A stretch of DNA of 64,000 bases from Nocardioides sp. REDSEA-S33_B3 (GCA_001627335.1 LUPK01000012.1:1-64000); one strand, 5' to 3'. Counted from the stretch's first letter, positions 1 to 8,649 are shown. Numbers and translations: made by a program. The notes: generated by a model from the sequence alone, not told the origin.

Positions 1-1
1 C

Positions 2-409
2 TTCGCGTCTTGGAACGGCACCGCACCCATAGACGCCTCCTCCGGCGACCAGGTCCGGCACCGGCTGTCGAGGGCTGGGAACCGGCAGATCAACCGGACG
101 CTGCACATCATGGCCACCGTCCAGCTGCGCAACGACACCGAAGGTCGCGCCTACTTCGACCGCCGCAAGAGCGACGGGAAGACCTCGATGGAAGCCATGC
201 GCGCACTCAAGCGACGGCTCTCGAACATCGTCTACAAGACCATGCTCGACGACGCCGTGAGAGCGAAGGCGACGGGCCCGGGAGGGCAACGAGGTAGCGA
301 CTCTGACTCCAGCGCGCCCGGCTCTCAACCTCCACACCGGCTCTTCGGACAAGCCACTCCGGGGCCCGTCGCCGACCAGCCTAGAACGCCCCTGCCAAAG
401 GTGTCTTGA
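2..409 (+). CDS. IS110-family transposase, C-terminal part (cut by window edge)
   Basis: The reading frame is open from base 2, so the gene begins outside the window; about 135 residues are visible. The visible part starts FASWNGTAPIDASSGD and continues through RLSRAGNRQINRTLH, which matches the C-terminal transposase_20 (IS116/IS110/IS902) domain, where the serine in the ASSG motif is catalytic in the family. IS110 enzymes move elements without long terminal inverted repeats, and none is seen downstream. The last 35 or so residues are low-complexity and may be fused flanking sequence. Family assignment is firm; whether the copy is active cannot be judged from a fragment. Confidence 0.85.
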   Translation, partial: FASWNGTAPIDASSGDQVRHRLSRAGNRQINRTLHIMATVQLRNDTEGRAYFDRRKSDGKTSMEAMRALKRRLSNIVYKTMLDDAVRAKATGPGGQRGSDSDSSAPGSQPPHRLFGQATPGPVADQPRTPLPKVS

Positions 410-450
410 CACAGAGGGGAGCCACGACCGAGCTGCGGCAGAAGCGGACG

Positions 451-762
451 TCAGACGCCGAGCATGAAGGACAGGGTCAGCGCCGCGAAGCACCAAGCAA
501 GCAGAACTCCGAGCCGCCAACCCACTCGGCTCCAATCCTGGGTCCGGTAGGCACTGACAGCCAGCAGCAGGCAGGGCACCGTGAGCGATGCCGACACGAT
601 GACGCGGTAGGCAACCTTGGGCCCCGACGGCTGAGCGTCCAAGGCACTCACGTTGCGTGCGACCAAGTACCACGCAAGAAAGCCGATGAGCGCGACTGAG
701 ACCGCGACGACCGTTAGATGCCGCCTCCGGTAACTGCTCACCTTGGCAGCATAGAAGCCCAC
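451..762 (-). CDS. Small hypothetical membrane protein (about three TM segments)
   Basis: 103 residues from a GTG start. Three hydrophobic stretches can be seen: about residues 17-36 (LTVVAVSVALIGFLAWYLVA), 50-68 and 83-101. A basic N-terminus (SSYRRRH) suggests the start lies in the cytoplasm. I do not recognise a family. It stands alone between an IS110 fragment and the DUF222 gene, an area typical of accessory DNA. No clear ribosome-binding site is visible, so the call rests on the membrane-like composition and could be wrong. Confidence 0.45.
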   Translation of the reverse strand: MGFYAAKVSSYRRRHLTVVAVSVALIGFLAWYLVARNVSALDAQPSGPKVAYRVIVSASLTVPCLLLAVSAYRTQDWSRVGWRLGVLLAWCFAALTLSFMLGV

Positions 763-940
763 ATCTTCGTTCGCTCATCGTCAGATGGGTGCATGCGGTC
801 GCCAATCGGTTGCTCCCTAAAAGCGCTTGTGTCGGCAGCGCTCGAAAGCCTGGGTCACGGTTGGGTCACGACTCCCGGCGGTGGTGTGGATCTGGCTGTT
901 GTGGGGGTCGGAATGTCGGTGGTCTGGTGTGTGCTGAGGT

Positions 941-2155
941 ATGGCGGTTCTCGGGCAGCAGCACCCTCTCGACCGGGTGGTCGAGAGGATCGATGCTGCC
1001 CTCGATGAGGGTCATGCGGCGTCGTTGATCGGGCTCGATCAGGCCGCGACGGCGAACCTGCTGCGTGGGCTGGCGCAGGTCGCATCCCGGCTCGATGCGT
1101 TGACCGCGACGGTGCTGGCGCATGCGACGCAGGTGCGGGTGGAGGAGACCAACGGCGCGACCACGACGGCGACGTGGTGGGCCGACGCCACCCACCGGAC
1201 GCGGGCGACCGCGCACCGCGACGTGAAGCTGGCGGTCGCGCTGAGCAGGTTCACCGCGCTGGCCGAGGCGTTGGCGGAGGGGCGGGTGAACACCGAGCAG
1301 GCGCACGCGATCGCCCGGGCTCTGGGCGACCTGGAGACCGACGGTCCCGTGGACCTGGAGCCGGTGGTGGTCGAGCAGGCGGAGAAGCACCTGGTCGAGT
1401 GTGCGGACGGGTTCGACGCCAAGCACCTCAAGGTGCTGGGCCGCCACGTGTTGACGGTGGTGGCACCGGAGGTGGGTGAGGCGCATGAGGCGAAGCTGTT
1501 GGAGGACGAGGAGCGCCGTGCCGCGGAGAAGACCAGGCTGACGTTCGCCTCCGATGGGCACGGGATGGTGCACGGACGGTTCTCCATCCCCGCCCTGCAT
1601 GGCGCGATGCTGGCGAAGGCGATCCAGGCGCTGACCTGGGCGAAGCAGGACCCGGCCGAGGTCCGCCAGTCGAAGCCGACACCGGTGGCGGCGGGGCAGG
1701 CGTTCACCGAGCTGCTGGAGCGTCTCGACGCGAAGGACCTGCCCACCGTGGGCGGTGTCGGGGCGACGGTCGTGGTGACGATGACCATCGACTCGTTGAT
1801 GGGTGGCCTGGCGGCGGCAGCGTTGGACACCGGGGAGGTCATCTCCGCCGGTGCGGCACGCCGGCTCGCGTGTGAGGCCGGGGTCATCCCCATGGTGCTG
1901 GGCGGGAAGTCGGAGGTCCTCGACGTCGGTCGGCGGCGACGGTTCCACACCCGGGCCCAGCGGCTCGCGATCGCTCAGCGTGACAAGACCTGCGTCGTCG
2001 GTGGTTGTGACGCACCGCCGAGCAGGTGCCACGTCCACCACGTGATTCCGTGGTCAGCAGGTGGCTCGACCAGCGTCAAGGACGGGCGGCTCTACTGCTC
2101 GGCCCACCACGCGATGGTCCATGACCCGAAGAGATCCGGACGGCTGCGCACGTAG
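941..2155 (+). CDS. DUF222 / HNH endonuclease-domain protein (13E12-repeat type)
   Basis: 404 residues. The N-terminal two thirds are the alpha-helical DUF222 domain found in many copies in actinobacterial genomes. The C-terminus has an HNH nuclease fold: the segment after residue 345 contains CVVGGCDAPPSRCHVHHVIPWSAGG, with zinc-ligand cysteines, then the His-His pair and a final YCSAHHAMVH. The role of these proteins is not settled; they are often multicopy and strain-variable and have been linked to mobile or repeat-like DNA. ATG at 941 is preceded by GCTGAGG. The gene converges on the hydrolase gene, with 11 bp between the two stops. Confidence 0.9.
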   Translation: MAVLGQQHPLDRVVERIDAALDEGHAASLIGLDQAATANLLRGLAQVASRLDALTATVLAHATQVRVEETNGATTTATWWADATHRTRATAHRDVKLAVALSRFTALAEALAEGRVNTEQAHAIARALGDLETDGPVDLEPVVVEQAEKHLVECADGFDAKHLKVLGRHVLTVVAPEVGEAHEAKLLEDEERRAAEKTRLTFASDGHGMVHGRFSIPALHGAMLAKAIQALTWAKQDPAEVRQSKPTPVAAGQAFTELLERLDAKDLPTVGGVGATVVVTMTIDSLMGGLAAAALDTGEVISAGAARRLACEAGVIPMVLGGKSEVLDVGRRRRFHTRAQRLAIAQRDKTCVVGGCDAPPSRCHVHHVIPWSAGGSTSVKDGRLYCSAHHAMVHDPKRSGRLRT

Positions 2156-2166
2156 GCCAGCCGATC

Positions 2167-2979
2167 TCAGCCCATCTCACGCACCCAGGCGATGACCTGG
2201 TCGGCGACCCGCTCCCAGCCGTGGTCGAGCATCACGTCGTGCCCGATGCCGGGGACGATCACGGCCTCGGTGCCCCAGGCGGCCGCGGTGGCCTCGACGT
2301 CGGCGACGCGGAAGATCGTGTCGTCGGCGGCGCCCAGCACGCGGACCTCCGTCGCACGCGGGCCACGGCCCGACGCCGGCCGCGGCCGGTCGAGGGCCAG
2401 CATGTCGAGGAACGCGCGGAACGACTCGCCGTGCAGTCGCGACCGCACGGCCGCCACGACGGAGTCGTCGGTGTCGGGGGAGAGGAACATCCGGCGTACG
2501 TGCTCGGGCTCGACCACCAGCATGCCCAGGTCGCGGCGCACGTTGGCGGCCAGGAACGTCCCGGTGCGCTGCCGCGCGGTGTCGAGGGTGACCCGCCAGA
2601 CCCCGGCCGGCGGCATGGAGGCCAGCAGCACGGCACCGCTGAGGGCGGGGCGGTCGATCCGGCCGACGAGGTGCTGCACCACGCCGCCGCCCATCGAGTG
2701 CCCCACCAGGACCGGAGGCGGACCGCCGGCCGGGAGACCGCGCAGCACCTCCACCACCGAGTCCACGTAGTCCCGCAGCCTCGGCCCGTGCCGCAGCGAG
2801 CGCAGCCGGGCGGCGTCCAGGCGCGAGCCGTGCGCCGGCAGGTCGGGCGTCGTGACCTGCAGGCCCGCCGCCTCCAGACGCTGGGTGAACCCGTCGCGCC
2901 AGCACCAGGCGCCGTGCCACGCCCCGTGGACCAGGACGACGTGCGGCAAGGGGGTCTCGGTGCTGCTCATGGCTGACAT
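2167..2979 (-). CDS. Alpha/beta hydrolase
   Basis: 270 residues with the alpha/beta-hydrolase fold: an oxyanion-hole motif HGAWHGAW near residues 19-26, the nucleophile elbow GHSMGGG (Ser at about 95), an acidic residue in the AADDTIF segment and the catalytic His in GIGHDVMLDHG near the C-terminus. The family includes esterases, lactonases and C-C hydrolases; the substrate cannot be told. Two starts are possible, ATG at 2979 or ATG at 2970. The gene diverges from the polyphosphate kinase gene with only 9-18 bp between start codons, so the two promoters must overlap each other's coding ends. Confidence 0.85.
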   Translation of the reverse strand: MSAMSSTETPLPHVVLVHGAWHGAWCWRDGFTQRLEAAGLQVTTPDLPAHGSRLDAARLRSLRHGPRLRDYVDSVVEVLRGLPAGGPPPVLVGHSMGGGVVQHLVGRIDRPALSGAVLLASMPPAGVWRVTLDTARQRTGTFLAANVRRDLGMLVVEPEHVRRMFLSPDTDDSVVAAVRSRLHGESFRAFLDMLALDRPRPASGRGPRATEVRVLGAADDTIFRVADVEATAAAWGTEAVIVPGIGHDVMLDHGWERVADQVIAWVREMG

Positions 2980-2988
2980 GATGGCGCA

Positions 2989-3858
2989 GTGATCCAGCAC
3001 CACCTGCGCGTCCCGCCCGGCCCGGTCGACCTGGGGGAGTGGGCCACCGACGCCACTCCCGGCTTCGACGGCGACAAGGAGGAGGGCAAGGCGACCCTCG
3101 AGGAGGTTGGTGCCGAGCTCTCCGAGCTCCAGGAGCGTCTCTACGCCGAGGGTCGTGTCGCCGACGACGCTGACGACGCTGACAGCAAGCCCGGTCGCGG
3201 GGTGCTGCTGGTCCTGCAGGGCATGGACACCTCGGGCAAGGGCGGCGTCGTGCGCCACACCGTGGGGCTCGTCGACCCCCAGGGCGTCGACATCACGGCG
3301 TTCAAGAAGCCCACCGAGGAAGAGCTGCGCTACCACTTCCTCTGGCGCATCCGCAAGGCACTGCCCGGCATGGGCCGGATCGGCGTCTTCGACCGCTCCC
3401 ACTACGAGGACGTGCTGATCGCCCGGGTCCGCGAGCTGGCCGAGCCAGACGTGATCGAGCAGCGCTACGACGAGATCAACGACTTCGAGGCCGAGGTGCT
3501 CGCCTCGGGCGTCCGGGTGGTCAAGGTGATGCTGCACGTCTCGCCCGAGACCCAGAAGGAGCGGCTGCTCGAGCGCCTGGACCGGCACGACAAGCACTGG
3601 AAGTTCAACCCCGGCGACATCGACGAGCGACAGCGGTGGACCGACTACCAGCGGGCCTACGAGATCGCCCTGGAGCGCACCAACACCGAGGTCGCGCCCT
3701 GGCACGTCGTGCCCGCGGACCGCAAGTGGTACCGCAACCTCGCGGTCGCGATGCTGCTGCGCCAGACGCTCCAGACCATGGCGCCGGCCTGGCCCCGCGT
3801 CGACCTCGACGTCGAGGAGCAACGTCGACGGCTCGAGCAGGAGGACCCGCTGCAGTGA
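2989..3858 (+). CDS. ppk2: Polyphosphate kinase 2 (PPK2) family phosphotransferase
   Basis: 289 residues, GTG start. PPK2 enzymes transfer phosphate between polyphosphate and nucleotides (NMP/NDP) in the cytoplasm. A Walker A loop LQGMDTSGKGG lies at about residues 76-86 and a Walker B/lid region IGVFDRSHYEDVL from about 131, followed by the family signature HDKHWKFNPGDIDERQRWTD. The length fits a one-domain PPK2. Upstream CATGAT, six bases before the GTG, could be the -10 of a leaderless promoter. The stop overlaps the HipA-like gene by four bases (GTGA), so the two are likely translationally coupled. The subclass (AMP- or ADP-preferring) cannot be settled by eye. Confidence 0.93.
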   Translation: MIQHHLRVPPGPVDLGEWATDATPGFDGDKEEGKATLEEVGAELSELQERLYAEGRVADDADDADSKPGRGVLLVLQGMDTSGKGGVVRHTVGLVDPQGVDITAFKKPTEEELRYHFLWRIRKALPGMGRIGVFDRSHYEDVLIARVRELAEPDVIEQRYDEINDFEAEVLASGVRVVKVMLHVSPETQKERLLERLDRHDKHWKFNPGDIDERQRWTDYQRAYEIALERTNTEVAPWHVVPADRKWYRNLAVAMLLRQTLQTMAPAWPRVDLDVEEQRRRLEQEDPLQ

Positions 3859-4640
3859 GTGCGTTGGACCGGGTGCGCGTCACCCGCTACGTCACCCCGC
3901 TGCGCGAGGGAGGCTCGCTCCCGGGCATCGTCGAGGCCGACGACCTCGGCACCTACGTCTGCAAGTTCCGCGGCGCCGGCCAGGGGCTGCGCGTCCTCGT
4001 CGCCGAGGTCATCGCCTCCGAGCTGGCCCGACGTGTCGGGCTGCGCACCCCGCGCCTGGTCGTGCTCGACCTCGACCCCGCCATCGCGCGCTACGAGGCC
4101 GACGAGGAGGTGCAGGACCTCCTCAACGCCAGCGCGGGCGACAACCTCGGCATCGACTTCCTGCCCGGGGCCTTCGGGTACGCCGACGGGGAGGCGGGCA
4201 CCCCCGAGGACGCCGCCCGGGTCCTGTGGCTCGACGCCTTCATCGCCAACGTCGACCGCTCCTGGCGCAACCCCAACCTGTTGGTCTGGCACGGTGACCT
4301 CTGGGTCATCGACCACGGCGCCTCGCTGTACTTCCACCACGCCTGGCCGGGTGGCTCGCTGACCCGCGACGGGGCGGCCCAGCGCTTCGCCGACCAACCG
4401 TGGGACCCTTCCGACCACGTTGTCGATCCCGCCGAGGTCGACCTGGGCGCCACCGATGCCGCGCTGCGCGCCGACCTCGGGCCCGAGGTGTTCGCCCAGG
4501 TCCTCGACCTGGTCCCGGACGCCTGGCTCGAGCCCGTCCCCGGCGCGGAGACGCCGGCGCGGGTGCGGGCGGCGTACGTCGACTTCCTCAGCGCGCGTCT
4601 GGCCTCGCGCGCCTGGCTCCCGGGAGGCGCGGGTGCCTGA
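3855..4640 (+). CDS. HipA-like kinase-domain protein (HipA_2 type)
   Basis: 261 residues, GTG start overlapping the PPK2 stop. It resembles the small HipA-like family, with LPGIVEADDLGTYVCKFRGAGQG at the N-terminus (nucleotide-binding lysine in the YVCKF strand), then LDAFIANVDRSWRNPNLLVW and LWVIDHGASLYFHH, corresponding to the catalytic D...N and metal-binding D regions of HipA-type kinases. Unlike true HipA toxins it lacks the N-terminal subdomain and has no HipB-type antitoxin beside it. It overlaps the DUF3037 gene by eight bases, a pairing common in actinobacteria and other phyla. The biological role of the pair is unknown to me. Confidence 0.85.
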   Translation: MSALDRVRVTRYVTPLREGGSLPGIVEADDLGTYVCKFRGAGQGLRVLVAEVIASELARRVGLRTPRLVVLDLDPAIARYEADEEVQDLLNASAGDNLGIDFLPGAFGYADGEAGTPEDAARVLWLDAFIANVDRSWRNPNLLVWHGDLWVIDHGASLYFHHAWPGGSLTRDGAAQRFADQPWDPSDHVVDPAEVDLGATDAALRADLGPEVFAQVLDLVPDAWLEPVPGAETPARVRAAYVDFLSARLASRAWLPGGAGA

Positions 4641-5016
4641 GCTGCTGCCCTACCAGTACGTCGTCATGCGCTGCGTCCCGCGCGTGGAGCGTGAGGAGTT
4701 CGTCAACGTCGGCGTCGTGCTCTACAGCCAGGCTGCCGACCTGCTGGAGGCCGCCTGGCACGTCGACACCGACCGGGTGCGGTCGCTCTTCCCCGCCCTC
4801 GACGTCGCCCGCCTCTGCGACGCGCTGACCTTCGTCGAGGGGGTCTGCGCCGGTGACGAGCGCGGTGGATCGGCCGCGGCCCAGTCCCTCGGCCAGCGCT
4901 TCGGGTTCCTCAAGGCGCCGCGCAGCACCGTGCTGCAGCCCGGCCCGGTCCACGGCGGACTGACCGTCGACCCCCGGGCCGAGCTGGAGCACCTGCTGGA
5001 GCGCCTGGTGCGCTGA
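4633..5016 (+). CDS. DUF3037 family protein
   Basis: 127 residues, GTG start inside the end of the HipA-like gene. The opening LLPYQYVVMRCVPRVEREEFVNVGVVLY is the DUF3037 signature. The family has no established biochemical function. It is regularly encoded beside a HipA-like kinase, so it probably works with that protein as a partner or substrate; this is inference from context. It is the last gene of a three-gene operon (PPK2, HipA-like, DUF3037) and is followed by a perfect 40-bp palindrome that can act as terminator. Confidence 0.88.
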   Translation: MPELLPYQYVVMRCVPRVEREEFVNVGVVLYSQAADLLEAAWHVDTDRVRSLFPALDVARLCDALTFVEGVCAGDERGGSAAAQSLGQRFGFLKAPRSTVLQPGPVHGGLTVDPRAELEHLLERLVR

Positions 5017-5018
5017 GT

Positions 5019-5058
5019 CCTGGTCGAGCCGGCGTATCGATACGCCGGCTCGACCAGG
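5019..5058. terminator. Perfect 40-bp palindrome between convergent genes; dispersed repeat family A
   Basis: The 40 bases are exactly self-complementary, with arms CCTGGTCGAGCCGGCGTATC and its complement. It sits between the DUF3037 stop (plus) and the CbiX stop (minus), the right place for a bidirectional terminator. A diverged copy occurs at 29923-29957, again between convergent genes, so it is also a repeat family. Confidence 0.7.
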
Positions 5059-5081
5059 AAGCGCGGGTCAGACGGTGCAGG

Positions 5082-5825
5082 TCAGACGGGGACGAGCTCG
5101 ACGGCGCCGACGGCGTAGCGGGCCAGCACGACCCGCGCGACCTCGGGGTGGGCACCCAGCGGCGCGGAGACCGCGACGGCACCGGCCTCGAGGGCCAGCT
5201 CCGCAGCGCGGTCGGGCAGGAAGCCCGGCGCGAGGAAGAGCGAGGCGACCGCGATGTGGCGGCGACCCTCGGCGCGGAAGGCACGCACGGCCTCGCCGGT
5301 GGCCGGCGGGGCGGCCGAGGCGTAGGCAGCGGTGACGGGCAGCTTGTGGTGGCTGCCCCACACCCGGGCCAGGCGCGCGACGGCCTGGTTGGCCAGCGGG
5401 TCGCTGGTGCCGGCGGCGGCCAGCACCAGGGCGTCGAGCTCGCGGACGCGGGCCGCGCGCAGCGCCTCGCGCAGCCGCTCGTCGAGCACCTGCAGGAAGC
5501 AGGTCTCCAGGCCCAGCACGTCGGTGGCCTGGATGCGCACCTGCGGGTGCCGCTCGGTGGCCTCGGCGATGGCGGCGGGCACGTCGACGGTGGCGTGGTG
5601 CGCCTCGGTGAGCAGGAGCGGGACGACGACGATCTCGTCGTGGCCGGCCTTCACCAGCCGGTCGACGACCGTCTGGAATCCGGGGCGGGAGAGCTCGAGG
5701 AAGGCCGGCTCGACCTTGAGGTCGGGACGGACGGCCCGGACCTCGTCGACGAGGGCGCGGATCGTGGCGGCCGAGCGGGGGTCACGGCTGCCGTGGGCGA
5801 GGGCCACGAGGGCGGGAGCTGCCAT
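5082..5825 (-). CDS. Sirohydrochlorin chelatase (CbiX-type)
   Basis: 247 residues: two CbiX-like halves in tandem. The N-terminal half has LVALAHGSRDPRS with the metal-binding His, then VVPLLLTEAHHATVDVP with the second His pair; the C-terminal half repeats the fold around ASLFLAPGFLPDRAAE. These enzymes insert Fe (siroheme) or Co (cobalamin) into sirohydrochlorin. Its place downstream of sulfite reductase and CysH makes iron insertion for siroheme, the cofactor of the sulfite reductase, the likely role. It lies 111 bp after cysH on the same strand, probably the last gene of the sulfur operon. Confidence 0.9.
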   Translation of the reverse strand: MAAPALVALAHGSRDPRSAATIRALVDEVRAVRPDLKVEPAFLELSRPGFQTVVDRLVKAGHDEIVVVPLLLTEAHHATVDVPAAIAEATERHPQVRIQATDVLGLETCFLQVLDERLREALRAARVRELDALVLAAAGTSDPLANQAVARLARVWGSHHKLPVTAAYASAAPPATGEAVRAFRAEGRRHIAVASLFLAPGFLPDRAAELALEAGAVAVSAPLGAHPEVARVVLARYAVGAVELVPV

Positions 5826-5936
5826 CGGGTGCCTCCTTCTCTGCGATCTTCACTGCTTCTGTGTGGGGGTCGAGCTCGCGGTGCGACGCTGCACTCGCGG
5901 GTGGTGCTGGCGGTCCGGGTGGACCGCCGGGACGGC

Positions 5937-6683
5937 TCACATGTGGATGCCGCACTCGGTCTTGTTCGTGCCGGCCCAGCGCCCGCTGCGGACGTCCTCG
6001 CCGGGGGCGACGCGTCGGGTGCAGGGTGCGCAGCCGATGGAGGGGTAGCCGTCGTAGACCAGCGGGTTGACCAGCACGCCGTTCTCGGCGATGTAGGTCT
6101 CGACCTGCTCGTCGGACCAGCGGGCGATGGGGGAGACCTTCACCTTCTGCTTCTTGGCGTCCCACCCGATGACCGGCGCGATGACGCGGTTGCGGGTCTC
6201 GGCCCGTCGCAGGCCGGTGGCCCAGGCGTCGTACCCGGACAGCGCCTGCTGCAGCGGCGCGACCTTGCGCAGCGCGCAGCAGCGGTCGGGGTCGGTGCGG
6301 AAGAGGTCCTTGCCCTCGGTCGCGTCCTGCTCGGCCACGCTCTGGACGGGCGTGATGGTGAGCAGGTTGACGTCCATCGTGGCCTCGACGGCGTCGCGGG
6401 TGCCGATGGTCTCGACGAAGTGGTAGCCGGTGTCGAGGAAGACCACGTCGATGCCGGGGACGACCTTCGCGGCCAGGTGGGCCAGGACGGCGTCACCCAT
6501 CGAGGAGGTGATGCAGAACCGGTCGCCGAACGTGGCGGCCGCCCACTCGATGATGGTCTCGGCCGGGGCCAGCTCGAGCTCGGCGCCCCAGTGGGACACC
6601 AGCTCGCGCAGCTCCTCCGGCGAGCGGCCCTCGGTGTGGGTGGCGCGGTTCTCCCGCGCGGCACGTGTGGTGGCGGACGTCAT
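5937..6683 (-). CDS. cysH: Assimilatory adenylyl-sulfate (APS/PAPS) reductase CysH
   Basis: 248 residues. Reduces activated sulfate to sulfite in the cytoplasm with a thiol donor. The PP-loop region ITSSMGDAVLAHL lies near residue 58. CysCys at 135-136 and a CAPC pair (218, 221) are the ligands of the [4Fe-4S] cluster that marks APS-type reductases, and the C-terminal ECGIHM carries the catalytic Cys244. The ATG overlaps the zinc-ribbon gene's stop (ATGA at 6680-6683). The cluster cysteines favour APS over PAPS as substrate by family knowledge. ATP sulfurylase genes are not in the window. Confidence 0.95.
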   Translation of the reverse strand: MTSATTRAARENRATHTEGRSPEELRELVSHWGAELELAPAETIIEWAAATFGDRFCITSSMGDAVLAHLAAKVVPGIDVVFLDTGYHFVETIGTRDAVEATMDVNLLTITPVQSVAEQDATEGKDLFRTDPDRCCALRKVAPLQQALSGYDAWATGLRRAETRNRVIAPVIGWDAKKQKVKVSPIARWSDEQVETYIAENGVLVNPLVYDGYPSIGCAPCTRRVAPGEDVRSGRWAGTNKTECGIHM

Positions 6684-6847
6684 GAGGCTCCTCCCGACTG
6701 CGGCGGCCGGGCCAGGTGCCCGATCAGCCGCAGGGAGAAGGCGCGCCGGCAGGCGTGGCATTCCCACGTGCCGTGCTCCGCGGCGTGGGGACGCAGGTCC
6801 TCGTCACCGCAGTAGGGGCAGTGGAAGGGCACGGCGCGCTCGGACAT
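6680..6847 (-). CDS. Small zinc-ribbon protein of the sulfur operon
   Basis: 55 residues. It contains FHCPYCGDEDLRPH and WECHACRRAF, two CxxC knuckles 20 residues apart, typical of a rubredoxin-like or zinc-ribbon fold. It is wedged between sulfite reductase and cysH with overlapping stop/start codons on both sides (TGATG upstream, ATGA downstream), so it is translated as part of the operon. A small metal- or electron-carrying partner for one of its neighbours is possible, but no function is established that I know of. Coupling on both sides makes it very likely to be a real gene. Confidence 0.8.
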   Translation of the reverse strand: MSERAVPFHCPYCGDEDLRPHAAEHGTWECHACRRAFSLRLIGHLARPPQSGGAS

Positions 6848-8580
6848 CAGGAACCGCCGCCCGAGGCGGCACCGTCGAGCACCTTGTCGCCCTTGAGAAG
6901 GGCCTCGTCGGCACGGTGCACCCAGTCGGCGAAGCTCTCGCCCTCGGTGCGGTCGGCCAGGAAGTTGGTGACCACGACGGTCACGTAGTCGTCGAGGCCG
7001 GCGCTGGTGACCTTGTGGGCGCGCAGCTTGCGGCCGAAGTTCGCCTTGAGGCCGGTGGCGCCGCCGAGGTGCACCTGGAAGCCCTCGACCTGCTGTCCCT
7101 CGTGCATGACGAGCTGACCCTTGAGGCCGATGTCGGCGACCTGAGTGCGCGCGCAGGCGTTGGGGCAGCCGTTGACGTTGACCGAGATCGGGGTGTCGAG
7201 GTCGGGGAACCGGCGCTCGAGCTCTGCGACGAGGTCGCGGGCGCGGTTCTTGGTGTCGACGATCGCGAGCTTGCAGAACTCGATGCCGGTGCAGGCCATC
7301 GTGTTGCGGCGCCACTGCGAGGGCCGGGCCGAGAGGCCGATCTCCTCCAGGCGGTCGAGGAGCTCGTCGACACGGGCGGGGTCGGCGCCGATGAGCACGA
7401 TCTTCTGGTACGCCGTCAGGCGGGCGCCCGCGAGCCCGAACTCCTCGATCAGGCCGGCCAGGTCCAGCAGCAGCGTGCCGGACACGCGGCCCACGACGGG
7501 TGCGACGCCGACGTACTTCAGCCCGTCCTTCTGGTCGTGCACGCCGATGTGGTCGCGGAAGCCCACCGGGGACTCGGGGGAGGGGCAGGAGGCGAGCGGA
7601 GCACCGAGGTACTCCTTCTCCAGCACCTCGCGGAACTTCTCGATGCCCCAGTCGGCGACGAGGAACTTCAGCCGGGCCCGCGAGCGCAGCCGGCGGTAGC
7701 CGTAGTCGCGGAAGATCGAGGCGACGCCGGCCCACACGTCGGGGACCTGGTCCAGCGGGATCCAGACGCCCATCTTGGCGGCCAGCATCGGGTTGGTGGA
7801 CAGCCCGCCGCCGACCCAGAGGTCGAAGCCGGGGCCGTGCTCGGGGTGGACGGTGCCGACGAAGGACACGTCGTTGGTCTCGGGGGAGACGTCGTGGTCG
7901 GGGTGGCCGGTCAGCGCGGTCTTGAACTTGCGGGGCAGGTTCGAGAACTGCTTGTCGCCGATGTAGCGGCGCTTGATCTCCTCCAGCGCGCTGGAGCCGT
8001 CGATGATCTCCTCGGCGGCCACGCCGGCCACGGGCGAGCCGAGGAACGGGCGGGGCGAGTCACCGCACGCCTCGATCGAGGACAGGCCGGCGGCGTCGAG
8101 CTTCTCCCAGATGGCGGGGACGTCCTCGATCCGGATCCAGTGGTACTGGATGTTCTGCCGGTCGGTGACGTCGGCGGTGTCCTGGGCGAAGTCGCGACCG
8201 ATCTCACCGAGCGCGCGGACGGCGGCGGCGTCGAGCAGGGCGCCGTCGGAGCGGACCCGCAGCATGAAGTAGCGGTCGTCGAGCTCCTCCTCCTCCATCG
8301 AGCCGGTGCGGCCGCCGTCGATGCCGGGCTTGCGCTGGGTGTAGAGCCCCATCCAGCGGAACCGGCCGCGCAGGTCGGCGGGGTCGATGGAGTCGAAGCC
8401 GCGCTTGGAGTAGGTGTTGAGGATGCGGTCGCGCACGTTGAGCGCGTCGTCGTCCTTCTTGGACTGCTCGTTCTTGTTCAGCGGCTCGTTGAAGCCCAGG
8501 GCCCACTGACCCTCACCGCGCTTGGGGCGCGGGATCTCGGTGTGCTGGGGGCGGGTGCCGTGGAAGCGCAGGTCGGGCAT
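6847..8580 (-). CDS. sir: Ferredoxin-dependent assimilatory sulfite reductase
   Basis: 577 residues. Six-electron reduction of sulfite to sulfide with siroheme and a [4Fe-4S] cluster. Cluster/siroheme ligands are Cys430 and Cys436 (NTMACTGIEFCKLAIVDTKN) and Cys472 and Cys476 (NGCPNACAR). Tyr80 (MGLYTQR) and Cys172 (EACGDSPRP) are 92 residues apart, the same spacing as the Tyr-Cys cross-link beside the siroheme in M. tuberculosis SirA, so the enzyme is of that type and not nitrite reductase; this is my alignment by eye. First structural gene of the operon sir - zinc ribbon - cysH - cbiX, behind a leader peptide. Confidence 0.93.
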   Translation of the reverse strand: MPDLRFHGTRPQHTEIPRPKRGEGQWALGFNEPLNKNEQSKKDDDALNVRDRILNTYSKRGFDSIDPADLRGRFRWMGLYTQRKPGIDGGRTGSMEEEELDDRYFMLRVRSDGALLDAAAVRALGEIGRDFAQDTADVTDRQNIQYHWIRIEDVPAIWEKLDAAGLSSIEACGDSPRPFLGSPVAGVAAEEIIDGSSALEEIKRRYIGDKQFSNLPRKFKTALTGHPDHDVSPETNDVSFVGTVHPEHGPGFDLWVGGGLSTNPMLAAKMGVWIPLDQVPDVWAGVASIFRDYGYRRLRSRARLKFLVADWGIEKFREVLEKEYLGAPLASCPSPESPVGFRDHIGVHDQKDGLKYVGVAPVVGRVSGTLLLDLAGLIEEFGLAGARLTAYQKIVLIGADPARVDELLDRLEEIGLSARPSQWRRNTMACTGIEFCKLAIVDTKNRARDLVAELERRFPDLDTPISVNVNGCPNACARTQVADIGLKGQLVMHEGQQVEGFQVHLGGATGLKANFGRKLRAHKVTSAGLDDYVTVVVTNFLADRTEGESFADWVHRADEALLKGDKVLDGAASGGGS

Positions 8581-8649
8581 GACTGACTCGGGTGTCCTTC
8601 GCTGAGGGCGCGGCCGGCGGGCCGCAGGAGGAGGTGGGTGCTCGGGTGC

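Noticed and set aside
5148-6815. Long open frames on the plus strand opposite the sulfur operon (and similar ones opposite katG, glyA, the P450s and the PAS/SpoIIE gene)
   Set aside because: They are shadows of GC-rich codon use: low-complexity Arg/Gly/Ala/Val composition, no family motifs, and they lie wholly antisense to well-supported genes.
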